Positions 37,474-46,440 are shown, counted from the stretch's first letter. The stretch: DNA of 64,000 nt from Nordella sp. HKS 07 (GCF_011046735.1 NZ_CP049258.1:5350001-5414000), one strand, 5' to 3'. A program made the numbers and translations. The notes: a model not told the origin generated them from the letters alone.

Positions 37474-38727
37474 TGATGCGGCTTTCAGCAGCACATGCTT
37501 CTTGCGGCCCATCGACAACTTGATGACGCCGTCCTGATTGAACGAGGCCTCGGAGAGCTGCAGCTTGTCGTCGGCGACGGCCATGTCGTTCACCTTGATG
37601 GCGCCGCCCTGGATTTGCCGGCGCGCATCGCCATTGGAGGAAGCGAGGCCCGCCATCACCAGCGCCGTCAGGATGCCGATCCCGGCGCGGAAATCGGCCG
37701 CCGGCACGTCGATCGAGGGCAGGCCTTCGGCGGCCTGGCCTTCCTCGAAGGTGCGGCGCGCCGTCTCGGCGGCTTCGAGGGCCGCTTCCCTGCCATGGAG
37801 GAGGGTGGTCGCTTCGGTCGCCAGCGTCTTCTTCGCCTCGTTGATCTCGGCCCCGCCCAAGGCCGCCAGCCGCTCGATCTCAGGCAACGGCAGAGTGGTG
37901 AAGAGCTTCAGGAAGCGCGCCACGTCGGCATCCTCGGTATTGCGCCAGAACTGCCAGTATTCATAAGGCGAGCGCATATCGGCATTGAGCCACACGGCGC
38001 CGGAGGCCGTCTTGCCCATTTTGGCGCCGGAAGCGAGGGTGATCAGTGGCGTCGTCAGCGCATAGAGCTGATGCGTGCCCATGCGCCGGCCAAGATCGAC
38101 GCCGGTGACGATATTGCCCCACTGGTCGGAGCCGCCCATCTGCAGATTGGTGCCATAGCGCCGCGCCAGCTCGGTGAAGTCATAGGCCTGCAGGATCATA
38201 TAATTGAATTCGATGAAGGACATTTCGTGCTCGCGCTCGAGCCGGAGTTTCACCGAATCCATGGTCAGCATGCGGTTGATCGAGAAATGCCGGCCGATGG
38301 CGCGCAGCATGTCGATGTAATTGAGCCTGGTGAGCCACTCGGCATTGTCGACCATGATGGCGTCCTTGGGGCCATCGCCGAATTTCAGGAACTTGGCGAA
38401 GACGCTCTGGATGCCACGCTTGTTCTCCTCGATATCCTCGAGGGAGAGCAGTTTGCGGCCTTCATCGCGGCCCGTCGGATCGCCGACGCGGGTGGTGCCG
38501 CCACCCATGAGCGCGATGGTCTTCTGGCCGGTCGTTTGCGCCCAGTAGAGCAGCATGATCTGGACGAGCGAGCCCACATGAAGGGAGCGTGCCGTGCAGT
38601 CGAAGCCGATATAGGCGTTGACCTCGTTCCTTGCCGCGAGTTGGTCCAACCCGTCGAGATCGGATCCCTGATGGATGTATCCGCGGGTGGAAAGAGTGTT
38701 AAGGAATTCGGACGAGAACTTGCTCAT
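37471..38727 (-). CDS. tyrS: Tyrosyl-tRNA synthetase
   Basis: The 418-residue class I synthetase charges tRNA-Tyr. The N-terminal block [16 protein letters not shown] contains the HIGH-type site as [32 protein letters not shown] and the second signature [13 protein letters not shown] (KMSKS-type) follow. The C-terminal S4-like RNA-binding domain includes [20 protein letters not shown]. Length and order are normal. The gene is divergent from anmK across about 48 bases. Its stop codon lies inside a REP palindrome that could also act as a 3' stabiliser. Confidence 0.97.
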   Translation of the reverse strand: MSKFSSEFLNTLSTRGYIHQGSDLDGLDQLAARNEVNAYIGFDCTARSLHVGSLVQIMLLYWAQTTGQKTIALMGGGTTRVGDPTGRDEGRKLLSLEDIEENKRGIQSVFAKFLKFGDGPKDAIMVDNAEWLTRLNYIDMLRAIGRHFSINRMLTMDSVKLRLEREHEMSFIEFNYMILQAYDFTELARRYGTNLQMGGSDQWGNIVTGVDLGRRMGTHQLYALTTPLITLASGAKMGKTASGAVWLNADMRSPYEYWQFWRNTEDADVARFLKLFTTLPLPEIERLAALGGAEINEAKKTLATEATTLLHGREAALEAAETARRTFEEGQAAEGLPSIDVPAADFRAGIGILTALVMAGLASSNGDARRQIQGGAIKVNDMAVADDKLQLSEASFNQDGVIKLSMGRKKHVLLKAAS

Positions 38728-38775
38728 AACAGGCCTAAATTTAACGCGAACGGGCTCTTACCACGGGATTAGCGC

Positions 38776-39888
38776 GTGTCAAAACTCTACACGGCCCTGG
38801 GACTCATGTCCGGGACCTCCCTCGACGGCATCGATATCGCCCTCATCACAACCGATGGCGAGGCGACGGTGAAGCGGGGGCCATCGCGCACCTATCCTTA
38901 CGTGCCGACGCAGCGGGCGATGCTCAAGGACGCTCTGAAAGACGCGCTTGGCCTCAAGGACCGGCACGAGCGGCCGAAGAGCCTCGCCGAAGTCGAATGG
39001 GCGTTGACCGAATGGCACGCACTGGCGGTTGAAGCCTTCTGTCAGGAGCTGGGGCTAACCTCCACAGATATCGACGTAATCGGCTTCCACGGGCAGACCG
39101 TTCTGCACCGGCCCGAGCGCCGCCTCACGGTGCAACTGGGCGACGGAGCCCTGCTGGCGCGCCGGCTGAGATGTCGTGTGATCTATGATCTGCGCGCTGA
39201 CGACATCGCCGCTGGCGGGCAGGGAGCGCCCCTGGTGCCGGTCTATCACCGCGCCTTGGCGCAGAGCCTCGAGGCGTTGCCCTTGGCTTTCCTCAATATA
39301 GGCGGGGTAAGCAACGTCACCTGGATCGGCGCCGATGGCACGCTCATCGCCTTCGACACCGGTCCCGGCAACGCGCTCCTCGACGATTGGGCGTTGAAGA
39401 CGACGGGACGGCCGGTCGATACCGGTGGCAGGCTGGCCTTCTCGGGCCGCGTCCACGAGGCGGTGCTGGCGCAGTTCCTGGGGGATTCCTTCTTCGAGGA
39501 ACAGCCGCCCAAATCACTCGACCGCGACAGCTTCGGCTCGCTCGATCTCGGCGGCCTGAGCCCGGGCGATGGCGCGGCGACGCTCACCGCCTTCACCGCA
39601 GGCGCGGTGGCGCTTTCGCGCAATTGGTTCCCGGCCGATCCGAAATGCTGGGTGATCTGCGGCGGCGGGCGCAAGAACCCGGCTTTGATGGCGGCATTAC
39701 GCGCCGCCTTGCGTCTGGGCCCCGAGGCCATTCTCCCGGCCGAGGCGGTAGGCTTCGATGGCGATGCCATGGAAGCCGAAGCCTGGGCCTATCTCGCCGT
39801 GCGCAGCCTGAAGGAGTTGCCGATCACATTCCCCGGCACCACTGGCGCGCCGGAGCCGATGACCGGAGGGCTCAGCGCGGAGCCCTGA
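38776..39888 (+). CDS. anmK: Anhydro-N-acetylmuramic acid kinase
   Basis: The 370-residue kinase opens and phosphorylates 1,6-anhydro-MurNAc to MurNAc-6-P during cell-wall recycling. It belongs to the ASKHA fold. The phosphate loop is GLMSGTSLDGIDIAL, the catalytic region DVIGFHGQTVLHRP, the second phosphate site NIGGVSNVTWIG, and the sugar-site block IAFDTGPGNALLDDW. Translation starts at GTG 38776. Pairing with divergent tyrS is common in alphaproteobacteria. Together with the amidase, PBP1A and the peptide locus at 41-46 kb, it shows that cell-wall recycling is active in this organism. Confidence 0.96.
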   Translation: MSKLYTALGLMSGTSLDGIDIALITTDGEATVKRGPSRTYPYVPTQRAMLKDALKDALGLKDRHERPKSLAEVEWALTEWHALAVEAFCQELGLTSTDIDVIGFHGQTVLHRPERRLTVQLGDGALLARRLRCRVIYDLRADDIAAGGQGAPLVPVYHRALAQSLEALPLAFLNIGGVSNVTWIGADGTLIAFDTGPGNALLDDWALKTTGRPVDTGGRLAFSGRVHEAVLAQFLGDSFFEEQPPKSLDRDSFGSLDLGGLSPGDGAATLTAFTAGAVALSRNWFPADPKCWVICGGGRKNPALMAALRAALRLGPEAILPAEAVGFDGDAMEAEAWAYLAVRSLKELPITFPGTTGAPEPMTGGLSAEP

Positions 39889-39904
39889 AAAAGCCGCCGG
39901 GTCG

Positions 39905-39931
39905 TGTCACACCCGGCCATGTCGTCTCGTC
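39905..39931 (+). promoter_or_regulatory. ECF41-type autoregulatory promoter
   Basis: TGTCACA (39905-39911), exactly 16 bases, then CGTC (39928-39931) reproduces the promoter signature known for ECF41 sigma factors (TGTCACA-N16-CGTC). It lies 25 bases before the start codon of an ECF41 gene, implying autoregulation. Confidence 0.85.
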
Positions 39932-39956
39932 TTGGAAAAATGATGGGAAGAGAACC

Positions 39957-40850
39957 ATGCGCGCGCAGATATTCGAGACGCACCGGAAATATCTGACCGG
40001 CCTCGCTTATCGCATGCTCGGCTCCTATGCCGAGGCGGAGGATGTCGTCCAGGACGTCTATTTGCGCTGGCACCGGACGGACCAGCGCGAGGTGGTGGAG
40101 CCGAGAGCCTTCCTGACTCGGGTCACCTCGCGGCTCTGCCTCGATGTCCTCAAATCGGCGCGCCGGCGGCGTGAGACCTATGTCGGCCCCTGGCTGCCGG
40201 AACCCTTGATCGAAGGGCTCGTCGATGAGAGCTCACCGGCGGAGGAACTCGCTGGCGATCTGTCTGTGGCGATGATGCTGGCGCTCGAGCGATTGTCGCC
40301 GCTCGAACGCGCCGCCTTCCTGCTCCATGATATTTTCGAGATGGGCTTTCCAGCGGTGGCCGAGACGATCGGGCGCAGCGAGGAGAGCGCCCGGCAACTG
40401 GCGAGCCGGGCGCGTCGGAATCTGCGCAGCGGCCGGCCGCGCTACAAGGTCGAGGCCGCGGAGGAGGGCGCCATCACCCGCGCCTTCCACGAGGCCGCTT
40501 CGCGCGGCGACCTGGCGGGGTTGAGCAAACTCCTCGGTGACAACGTGGTCCTGCAATCCGACGGAGGCGGCAATCGCACCGCCGCCGTGAAGATTTTGAG
40601 CGGCATAACGCAGGTGGCCAAGTTCCTCACCGGCTATGGCCTGAAGACATTCGCGAGCCACGGGGTGATGCCGGTGCGCTTCACCCGCATCAACGGCATG
40701 CCGGGCTTCGCCACGATCGAGGCCGACGGCCTGCCGCAGACCATGTCCTTCGAGATCACCGACGGCAAGGTGACCGGCATCTATGTCGTGCGCAACCCGG
40801 AAAAGCTGAAGCACATCACGGCGGAGTGGATCAGAGATGACGCCAAGTGA
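39957..40850 (+). CDS. ECF41-family RNA polymerase sigma factor with fused SnoaL-like domain
   Basis: The 297-residue sigma factor has region 2 (HRKYLTGLAYRMLGSYAEAEDVVQDVYLRW) and region 4 (LSPLERAAFLLHDIFEMGF...IGRSEESARQLASRARRNL). The ECF41 marks are also present: the linker WLPEPL, the C-terminal SnoaL-like extension with DGGGN(R) (family DGGGK), and the ending NPEKL. In this family the fused domain, not a separate anti-sigma factor, controls activity. The start is ATG 39957 with GGGAAGAG upstream; the longer upstream open frame overlaps anmK and is not coding. The usual ECF41 partner gene (carboxymuconolactone decarboxylase, oxidoreductase or epimerase) is not adjacent, so its regulon beyond itself is unknown. 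Confidence 0.94.
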   Translation: MRAQIFETHRKYLTGLAYRMLGSYAEAEDVVQDVYLRWHRTDQREVVEPRAFLTRVTSRLCLDVLKSARRRRETYVGPWLPEPLIEGLVDESSPAEELAGDLSVAMMLALERLSPLERAAFLLHDIFEMGFPAVAETIGRSEESARQLASRARRNLRSGRPRYKVEAAEEGAITRAFHEAASRGDLAGLSKLLGDNVVLQSDGGGNRTAAVKILSGITQVAKFLTGYGLKTFASHGVMPVRFTRINGMPGFATIEADGLPQTMSFEITDGKVTGIYVVRNPEKLKHITAEWIRDDAK

Positions 40851-40886
40851 GGCGTGTCGCTTGGCCGCCCTCTCGCTCCTGAAATG

Positions 40887-42431
40887 TCAGCCGAGCCTGG
40901 AGCTTGGCGTGCACAGATAGCAGAGCTCGTGGTTCGCCTCGGCATTCATGCTTGCGAAGATCACGGCGCCGTCATAGGGGGCAAGGATGTCCGTGCCGTC
41001 AGCGCGACGACCGATGACCTCGCCTTCGGTCACAGCCTCGCACGCCTTGAATGGGCGCACGAGGCGGTCGTCCTCGTGAGCGGCGAGTATGACATCGACG
41101 ATCTCCAGAACGCGCGGCTTTCTTATGGCTGGCGAGGCTGCTGTGATGACCCCCAGATGGGCAAGTCCGTTGACGACACACTCATAGCCAATCAGCTGGG
41201 CGTCCGGAGCGAGATGCTGACCGCACTCCACGGTCACGCCATAGCCTCCGGAAAACCGCATATATTCGGTCGTTCCCACGCCCTGCAGGGATGAGATCCC
41301 GTTTACCCCGGCCGCCTGCTTCTGACCCTGGGCCTTCTCATGCGCAGCGAGCCAACCATGAACGACCAGAGGCAGGTTCATCGCCTTGGCCAGCGCCGCC
41401 TCGGCATCGGCATAAGCAAACGGTTCCAGGGCGCCCGTGTTGTCTTGCGGGCCGATCAGCGCGAATGCCTCGCCTTCGCCATTGAAGGAATGCAGGTCAA
41501 TCAGAACATCGTGGGCGCGCAGGAGCGGGCAGAGCACATTGGCCACGCGATCCTCATTATCCCGCGGAATCGGGCTTTCGCTCAGGTTGCGATTGAGGTT
41601 GCGATGGCCGGCGCGGGTGTTCTGCCGGAAGGCAAGGCCGTTGACCAGGGGAACGAAAGTCAGCGTGCCACGCTCAAGCAGCCGTGCGCCCGAACGGAAT
41701 TCTGCGATCAGCCGGGCAATGGCATATGGGCCGGCCGGCTCGTTGCCGTGAACGGCTCCGGTGACGATGACGCGCGGCCCTGGCCTCAGGCCATGAAAGG
41801 TCACGCTCTCGATCGCTTGCGGCGCGGCGGCGACCAGCGGGGCAGGCGCCTTGGCCTCATGGTCCACCGGTGCGATATCGATGTACATTCCCGGGCGCAG
41901 GCGGCGTCCCAATTCCAGAAGATCCTCATGTGCGACCACTACGCAACCCGCGGTGCCTGAATAGTCGGGCCGCGCCGCGTGCATGAAGATGGCCGAGCCA
42001 CCGGCAGCCATTGTAAGGGAATCGTTCCAGCCAACGGGAATGAACAGGTCGAAGAGGCTTTCGCCGCGCCGCGAGGGCTGTGTCTCGTCGGTCTCAAATA
42101 CGAGTTTGTTGTAGAAGGCGCTGCCGGGGTCCTCGATCCAGCGATAGTTCGGTGGCTTGGGCAGGAACGGAAAGTCGAAGCCTCGTGGCGCATCTCCGAA
42201 GACATCGGGATCGTAGAAGCCGTAGCGGAGCGGATACCGCCCGATTGGCGTCTTGCCGTCTCCCTCGCGCTTGTGCTGCGGCTCGACGAGGCCCCCGCGC
42301 CCGACGGCGCATTTGACCGTCCAGTCGTCGATGGTGAGCGTGCCGATATGTGCCGCGCCGGGGTCGTGGCCCACGCGAACGACAATCGTCTTCTGCTCCA
42401 ACGTTCCGACCATGAAGGGGTTCTGGTTCAT
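40887..42431 (-). CDS. Fusion of YkuD L,D-transpeptidase domain and AstE/AspA zinc hydrolase domain
   Basis: The 514-residue protein joins two enzymes. Residues about 15-190 form a YkuD-type domain with DGKTPIGRYPLRYG and the catalytic site FMHAARPDYSGTAGCVVV (His151, Cys163). Residues about 205-505 form a succinylglutamate desuccinylase/aspartoacylase-type M14 zinc domain with zinc ligands in AVHGNEPAG (His228, Glu231) and LIDLHSFNGE (His314), and a probable catalytic Glu in TVECGQH. No signal peptide is visible, so it should act in the cytoplasm. I chose ATG 42431 (AGAGGT upstream), one base after the dppF-like stop. It lies last in a peptide-import operon, and I infer it processes imported cell-wall peptides. 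Substrates are unproven. Confidence 0.88.
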   Translation of the reverse strand: MNQNPFMVGTLEQKTIVVRVGHDPGAAHIGTLTIDDWTVKCAVGRGGLVEPQHKREGDGKTPIGRYPLRYGFYDPDVFGDAPRGFDFPFLPKPPNYRWIEDPGSAFYNKLVFETDETQPSRRGESLFDLFIPVGWNDSLTMAAGGSAIFMHAARPDYSGTAGCVVVAHEDLLELGRRLRPGMYIDIAPVDHEAKAPAPLVAAAPQAIESVTFHGLRPGPRVIVTGAVHGNEPAGPYAIARLIAEFRSGARLLERGTLTFVPLVNGLAFRQNTRAGHRNLNRNLSESPIPRDNEDRVANVLCPLLRAHDVLIDLHSFNGEGEAFALIGPQDNTGALEPFAYADAEAALAKAMNLPLVVHGWLAAHEKAQGQKQAAGVNGISSLQGVGTTEYMRFSGGYGVTVECGQHLAPDAQLIGYECVVNGLAHLGVITAASPAIRKPRVLEIVDVILAAHEDDRLVRPFKACEAVTEGEVIGRRADGTDILAPYDGAVIFASMNAEANHELCYLCTPSSRLG

Positions 42432-42432
42432 T

Positions 42433-43431
42433 CTATTGACCTCTGGGTAGTAAATGACAACGGGCGCGATGGGCTTGCGCAACCGGCGTGAAGTCGGGCG
42501 CGTCGCCCTGGCGACAGGCGTCGATGGCAACGGCGCACCGGGGATTGAAGGCACAGCCGGGAGGAGGGTGCAACGCGGTTGGCGCCTCGCCTTTCATGCG
42601 CCGTTTCGTAGCGACCGGCGTTATTGGGTCGGGGATCGAGGAGATCAGTGCCTGCGTGTAAGGATGCATCGGCGCGGTGAAAATGTCGCTCCACCCCCCT
42701 TCCTCGACGATACGGCCCAGATACATGACGGCGACGCGGTCGCTCATATGCTCGACCACCCCGAGGTCGTGCGAAATCATCAGGAGGGCGATGCCGAGAT
42801 CGTCCTTCAGCTGCATCAGCAGATTGATGATCTGCGCGCGGATCGAGACGTCCAGAGCCGAGACAGGTTCATCACAGACCAGCAGCTTGGGCTGGATGAT
42901 GAGCGCCCGCGCAATGCAGATGCGCTGGCGTTGTCCGCCGGAAAATTCGTGCGGCAGCCGGTCGGCGGCCTCGGGCTTCATGCCGACGCGCGCCAGCATA
43001 TCGACAACGCGGGCTTCGATCTCGTGGCGGTCGCCCATGCCATGCAACCGAAGAGGGCCGGCCAATGCTTGACGGATACTCTGGCGGGGGTTGAGCGACG
43101 CGAAGGGATCCTGAAAAACCATCTGCACGTTGCGTGCATGGCTGAGTGGATTGCGTCGCACGGCTTCCGCGACATCCTGCCCCGCGACACGGACGGATCC
43201 GGAAGTGATGGACACCAATCCCATGATCGCCTGCGCGAAAGTGGACTTGCCGCAACCTGATTCACCCACCAGGCCGAGGCATTCGCCCGCCCGAATGTTC
43301 AGGGTGATGCCATCCACGGCCTTGAGCGACTTTCTGCGCAGACCTTCGCGTACGGGATAGTGGACGCAAAGGTCGCGCGTATCGAATGCGTCGACCGGCC
43401 CTCCGGGCGGCACGCCGGTGAGTTCAGCCAT
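42433..43431 (-). CDS. Peptide ABC transporter ATPase, DppF/OppF type
   Basis: The 332-residue ATPase drives peptide import with its DppD-type partner. Walker A is [15 protein letters not shown], the signature is FSGGQRQRICIARAL, Walker B LLVCDEPVSALD, and the H-loop SHDLG. The C-terminal oligopeptide-transporter extension contains HPYTQALISSIP, followed by a cysteine-containing segment (GCAFNPRC...ARCHLL) of the sort that binds an iron-sulfur cluster in DppD/DppF proteins. It overlaps the preceding ATPase gene by eight bases and is followed one base later by the fusion gene. It appears intact although the permease genes upstream are not. Confidence 0.93.
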   Translation of the reverse strand: MAELTGVPPGGPVDAFDTRDLCVHYPVREGLRRKSLKAVDGITLNIRAGECLGLVGESGCGKSTFAQAIMGLVSITSGSVRVAGQDVAEAVRRNPLSHARNVQMVFQDPFASLNPRQSIRQALAGPLRLHGMGDRHEIEARVVDMLARVGMKPEAADRLPHEFSGGQRQRICIARALIIQPKLLVCDEPVSALDVSIRAQIINLLMQLKDDLGIALLMISHDLGVVEHMSDRVAVMYLGRIVEEGGWSDIFTAPMHPYTQALISSIPDPITPVATKRRMKGEAPTALHPPPGCAFNPRCAVAIDACRQGDAPDFTPVAQAHRARCHLLPRGQ

Positions 43432-44404
43432 GGTGGAAGCACCTTATCCTGCCATTTTGGGCCAACGGCTTGGCGGGCGGCATATCGGCGCGGCAGAGAT
43501 CGGTCGTGCTGCCGCAGCGCGCCGCGAAACCGCAGCCCTGACCTCGCTCGGTCAAAGCGGGCACGACGCCCTTGATCTCCTGGAGCGGTTGGCGTCCTTT
43601 CTGCAGTCGCCGGCCGAGACGTGGCAGGGACGCGACCAGTCCGCGCGTATAAGGATGGCGCGGATCGGTGAAAATCTCGCTCGCCGCGCGTTCTTCCACG
43701 ATGTGCCCTGCATACATGACGGCAACCCTGTTGCAGATGCGGGCAACAAGCCCCAGATCGTGCGATATCATCAGCACGGCCGTACCGCGCGCCCGGCATA
43801 GATCGAGGATCAGCTCGACGATCTCCGCCTGAATGGTCACATCGAGCGCCGTTGTGGGTTCATCCGCTATGAGCAAAGCGGGGTTGCAGGCCAGCGCGAT
43901 GGCGATCATCACGCGCTGCCGCATCCCGCCCGAGAGCTGGTGCGGATAGTCCCGGATGCGACGCTCCGGGCTCGGCACCTGCACCTGCTCCAGCGACTCG
44001 ATTGCCTTGACGCGCGCCTGACGTCCGCTCATGTTCTGGTGCAGCAGAAACATCTCGCCGATCTGATCGCCGATGGTCATCAGCGGGTTCAGCGAGGTCA
44101 TCGGCTCCTGAAATATCATGGCGATGCGGTCGCCGCGCAAGCGGCGCATGTCGCGGTTCGAGAGCTGGTTGATATCGCGTCCCTCGACGTCAATTCGTCC
44201 GCCGGCGATGTGCATCGGGTCCCGCAGCAGCCCGGCAATGCTCAGGGCGCACAGGCTTTTGCCGCAACCGGACTCGCCCACCAGGCCGAATACCTCGCCG
44301 CGCTCGATGGCAAAGCTCAGATTGCTGACAGCGGCGAAATCTCTCTCCTTGAGGCGCAACGTGATCGACAGGTCGTCGACCTCGAGGATTGGTTGATCGG
44401 CCAT
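43424..44404 (-). CDS. Peptide ABC transporter ATPase, DppD/OppD type
   Basis: The 326-residue ATPase is the partner of the adjacent DppF-type protein. Walker A is [15 protein letters not shown], the Q-loop is in [17 protein letters not shown], the signature [15 protein letters not shown], Walker [13 protein letters not shown], then SHDLGLVA. The C-terminal [12 protein letters not shown] and [10 protein letters not shown] complete the family pattern. I chose ATG 44404 ([12 protein letters not shown]), which shares one base with the TGA stop of the upstream permease fragment; residues before it are out-of-frame noise. Intact by itself, but without a complete permease it may have no partner. 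Confidence 0.93.
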   Translation of the reverse strand: MADQPILEVDDLSITLRLKERDFAAVSNLSFAIERGEVFGLVGESGCGKSLCALSIAGLLRDPMHIAGGRIDVEGRDINQLSNRDMRRLRGDRIAMIFQEPMTSLNPLMTIGDQIGEMFLLHQNMSGRQARVKAIESLEQVQVPSPERRIRDYPHQLSGGMRQRVMIAIALACNPALLIADEPTTALDVTIQAEIVELILDLCRARGTAVLMISHDLGLVARICNRVAVMYAGHIVEERAASEIFTDPRHPYTRGLVASLPRLGRRLQKGRQPLQEIKGVVPALTERGQGCGFAARCGSTTDLCRADMPPAKPLAQNGRIRCFHHG

Positions 44405-44688
44405 CAGCGCTTCGCCTTGCCGTGCGGGTCGAGAATGTCGCGCAGACCGTCGCCCAGCATATTGAATCCGAGTACCGTGGCGAACAGCGCGAGGCCGGGA
44501 AACAAAGCCACCCAAGGCGCGACCATGAGCTGTTCGCGAGCTCTTGCCAGCATGCCGCCCCAACTCGGCGCGGGCGGCACGACCCCGAGACCGAGGAAGG
44601 AGAGAGCGGCTTCGGCCATGATCGCGGAGCCGATGCCCATGGTCGCCACGACGATGAGCGGCCCGCTGATGTTAGGCAGAGAGCGCGC
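44404..44688 (-). pseudogene. 3' remnant of peptide ABC permease dppC
   Basis: Only the last 95 or so residues of a DppC/OppC permease remain. They begin at about (AR)SLPNISGPLIVVATMG and include the family block AEAALSFLGLGVVPPAPSWG and the C-terminal LFATVLGFNMLGDGLRDILDP. The first two thirds of the usual 280-300 residues are missing. Upstream in the same region is the sequence of a binding protein in another frame. The boundary near 44675-44690 is therefore a deletion junction or a misassembly. The remnant has no start of its own. Confidence 0.88.
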
Positions 44689-45427
44689 TGGTGTCGTCCG
44701 AGATGGTGAAGTCGACCGCATCGGCATAGGGTTTGCCCTGCTTGTAGTACTTGTCGAATTTCTTGCCGGAGATGCGCGAGCCCTCGATGTGCTCGACGAA
44801 GCTGAATGGTCCGAGACCGACCGGCTGGGTGAGGAAATTGCCACCTTCCACCTCTTCCCTGGGAATGATGGCGGTGATCGCCTCGAAGAAGAGCATGCCA
44901 GGATCGACGAAATCACTGAAGGTCATCGAGAATGTGCGGTCGTCGATCTTCTTCAGCCCGCTGATTTCCTTCGCCTTGCCGTCGGCGTAGTCCTTGGCAC
45001 CCGCCAGCGTGCCTACCTGCACCGAGCCGGGATAGCCCTTGGTGGGATCCATGACGCGGGTATAGGACCAGATGACGTCGTCGGTCGTCAGCTTGCGGCC
45101 GTTGTGGAAATAGATGTTGTCGAACAACTCGTAGGTATAGGTCTTGCCGTCTTCGCTGGTGCTGACCAGTTTGGCGAGGTCGAGCGCCGGTGCGTTATTC
45201 GAGGAATCCCACGTGTAGAGCGCGCGGTGGAAGGCCTTGGAGACAACCATGTCCTGTGAATTGTAGCTGACGTGCGGATCAAGGCTCTTGAGCGCGGCAC
45301 CATAGGGCGCGGCAAGTTGCAGCTTTCCGCCGGAAACCGGCTCCTGCGCCCAGGGAGTACCCATGGGCGCCGCCATGGCGATCGCCGCCGCCACGAGCAG
45401 GGTCTTCAATCTGAATCGATAGCTCAT
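44672..45427 (-). pseudogene. Truncated peptide ABC transporter substrate-binding protein (DppA/OppA, SBP_bac_5)
   Basis: An exported solute-binding protein with signal peptide MSYRFRLKTLLVAAAIAM...PWAQ and the family's N-terminal half: LDPHVSYNSQDMVV, TYTYELFDNIYFHNGRKLTTDDVIWSYTR, and VGLGPFSFVEHIEGSRI. It stops after 251 residues, about half the usual 500-530, exactly where the sequence changes into dppC. The second lobe needed to close on ligand is absent. The start ATG 45427 has a strong AAGGGGAA ribosome binding site, so the 5' end is intact. It lies 40 bases after the serine hydrolase gene. Confidence 0.9.
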
Positions 45428-45467
45428 CGTTATTCCCCTTCCTGGTTGTTGTTTCATTCCTGAGAGC

Positions 45468-46379
45468 TCAATCGGCAGCCCGGCCAAAGGCATGCCCATA
45501 GAATCGTCGCGCGAATTCGGGCAGGAAAGTTCTGTCGCCCGCAGGCCATGTTCCGTCCGTCATCACACAAAGAGTAAAACTCCGCCCGTCCGGCAGCTCG
45601 GCATAAACGAGATCGTGCCGTGTCCATGAGGTATGGCCGGCCTTCGACCAGGTCCTGACTTCGGCGGGCAGCCCTTCGACAAGAAAGCCGCGGACCTGAT
45701 CGCCTTCGGGGTCGATGCCGGAAGCGTTGCGCTGAAAATCGCGCGACAGGAGGTCCATCATCCACCCGGAGCGGGGGCTGGCGCCGCGTGCGATATCGTG
45801 CATCAAGGCCGCCCCTGCGAGTGCCGTCAGCAGATTGCCGTTGCCGTCGCGGCGGGCCTGGAAGGCGCGGCCATAGGGACTATCCTGATAGGTGCCGTGC
45901 AGGACGTTGATTCCTGCAAGCTCGGAACGGTTCTGCGCCGTGTACCAGTTCTGCACCCGCGCGCGCCGGGCGCACCAGTCCTCCAGCGCCTGACCGTAAA
46001 GCGGCGCCCCATCATCGGCCCCGGTCAGCCGCCCGACCAGATAGACCGTCGCCTCGTTCGAGGACGTCCTGATCATATCGGCGGCGGCGCGGTAGTCTTC
46101 CGGCTCGCGGTCAAGGAGACCTTCGTCGTGAAAGCCGGCGAGGGCGTTCAGATAAAACAGCTTCACCACGCTGGCCGGATAGACCGGCGAAACGGCCCTG
46201 TGTCCCCACCATGATTGCCCGATGAAGGGTCCGGGATCGGCGTGACGAAGTGGTGCATCATAGAGGCAGGCCGCAACCGAGACGTGGTCTTCACCCAGGG
46301 CGCCCTGCGTCTGTTCCAGTGCCCCCACAAAGGCATCGGCCGCAGGATGCGTTGCTGAAACCGGCGCCGGCCTGGCCAT
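45468..46379 (-). CDS. Leaderless class A beta-lactamase-fold serine hydrolase
   Basis: The 303-residue protein has the penicillin-recognising fold. The nucleophile motif is SVVK (Ser70-Lys73) in YPASVVKLFYLNAL. The second motif is changed from SDN to SSN in RTSSNEATVYLVG, and the third from KTG to KAG in WSKAGHTSW. There is no glutamate-containing Omega-loop ExxLN that I can identify, and no signal peptide, so resistance to periplasmic beta-lactams is unlikely. As first gene of a peptide-import operon it is more plausibly a cytoplasmic peptidase or amidase acting on imported D-amino-acid-containing peptides. That role is inference. Confidence 0.83.
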   Translation of the reverse strand: MARPAPVSATHPAADAFVGALEQTQGALGEDHVSVAACLYDAPLRHADPGPFIGQSWWGHRAVSPVYPASVVKLFYLNALAGFHDEGLLDREPEDYRAAADMIRTSSNEATVYLVGRLTGADDGAPLYGQALEDWCARRARVQNWYTAQNRSELAGINVLHGTYQDSPYGRAFQARRDGNGNLLTALAGAALMHDIARGASPRSGWMMDLLSRDFQRNASGIDPEGDQVRGFLVEGLPAEVRTWSKAGHTSWTRHDLVYAELPDGRSFTLCVMTDGTWPAGDRTFLPEFARRFYGHAFGRAAD

Positions 46380-46425
46380 TCAATCCCCCAAGTGCAAAAC
46401 CGGGGTGATTTAGGCACCGAAAGAT

Positions 46426-46440
46426 CTATCTTGCATATAG
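46426..46440. promoter_or_regulatory. Candidate LysR-type operator in the divergent promoter
   Basis: CTAT-N7-ATAG (46426-46440), flanked by T and A, is a T-N11-A type dyad. It lies in the 133-base gap between the serine hydrolase gene and the divergent LysR gene, the usual place for a LysR operator. Confidence 0.5.

Noticed and set aside
39387-39956. Extended N-terminus of the ECF41 sigma factor
   Set aside because: The frame is open through the 3' half of anmK, but the sigma-70 region 2 and the promoter and ribosome binding site place the start at 39957.
44690-44916. N-terminal extension of the DppC fragment
   Set aside because: The upstream residues are Ser/Arg-rich shadow of the binding-protein gene, not permease sequence.
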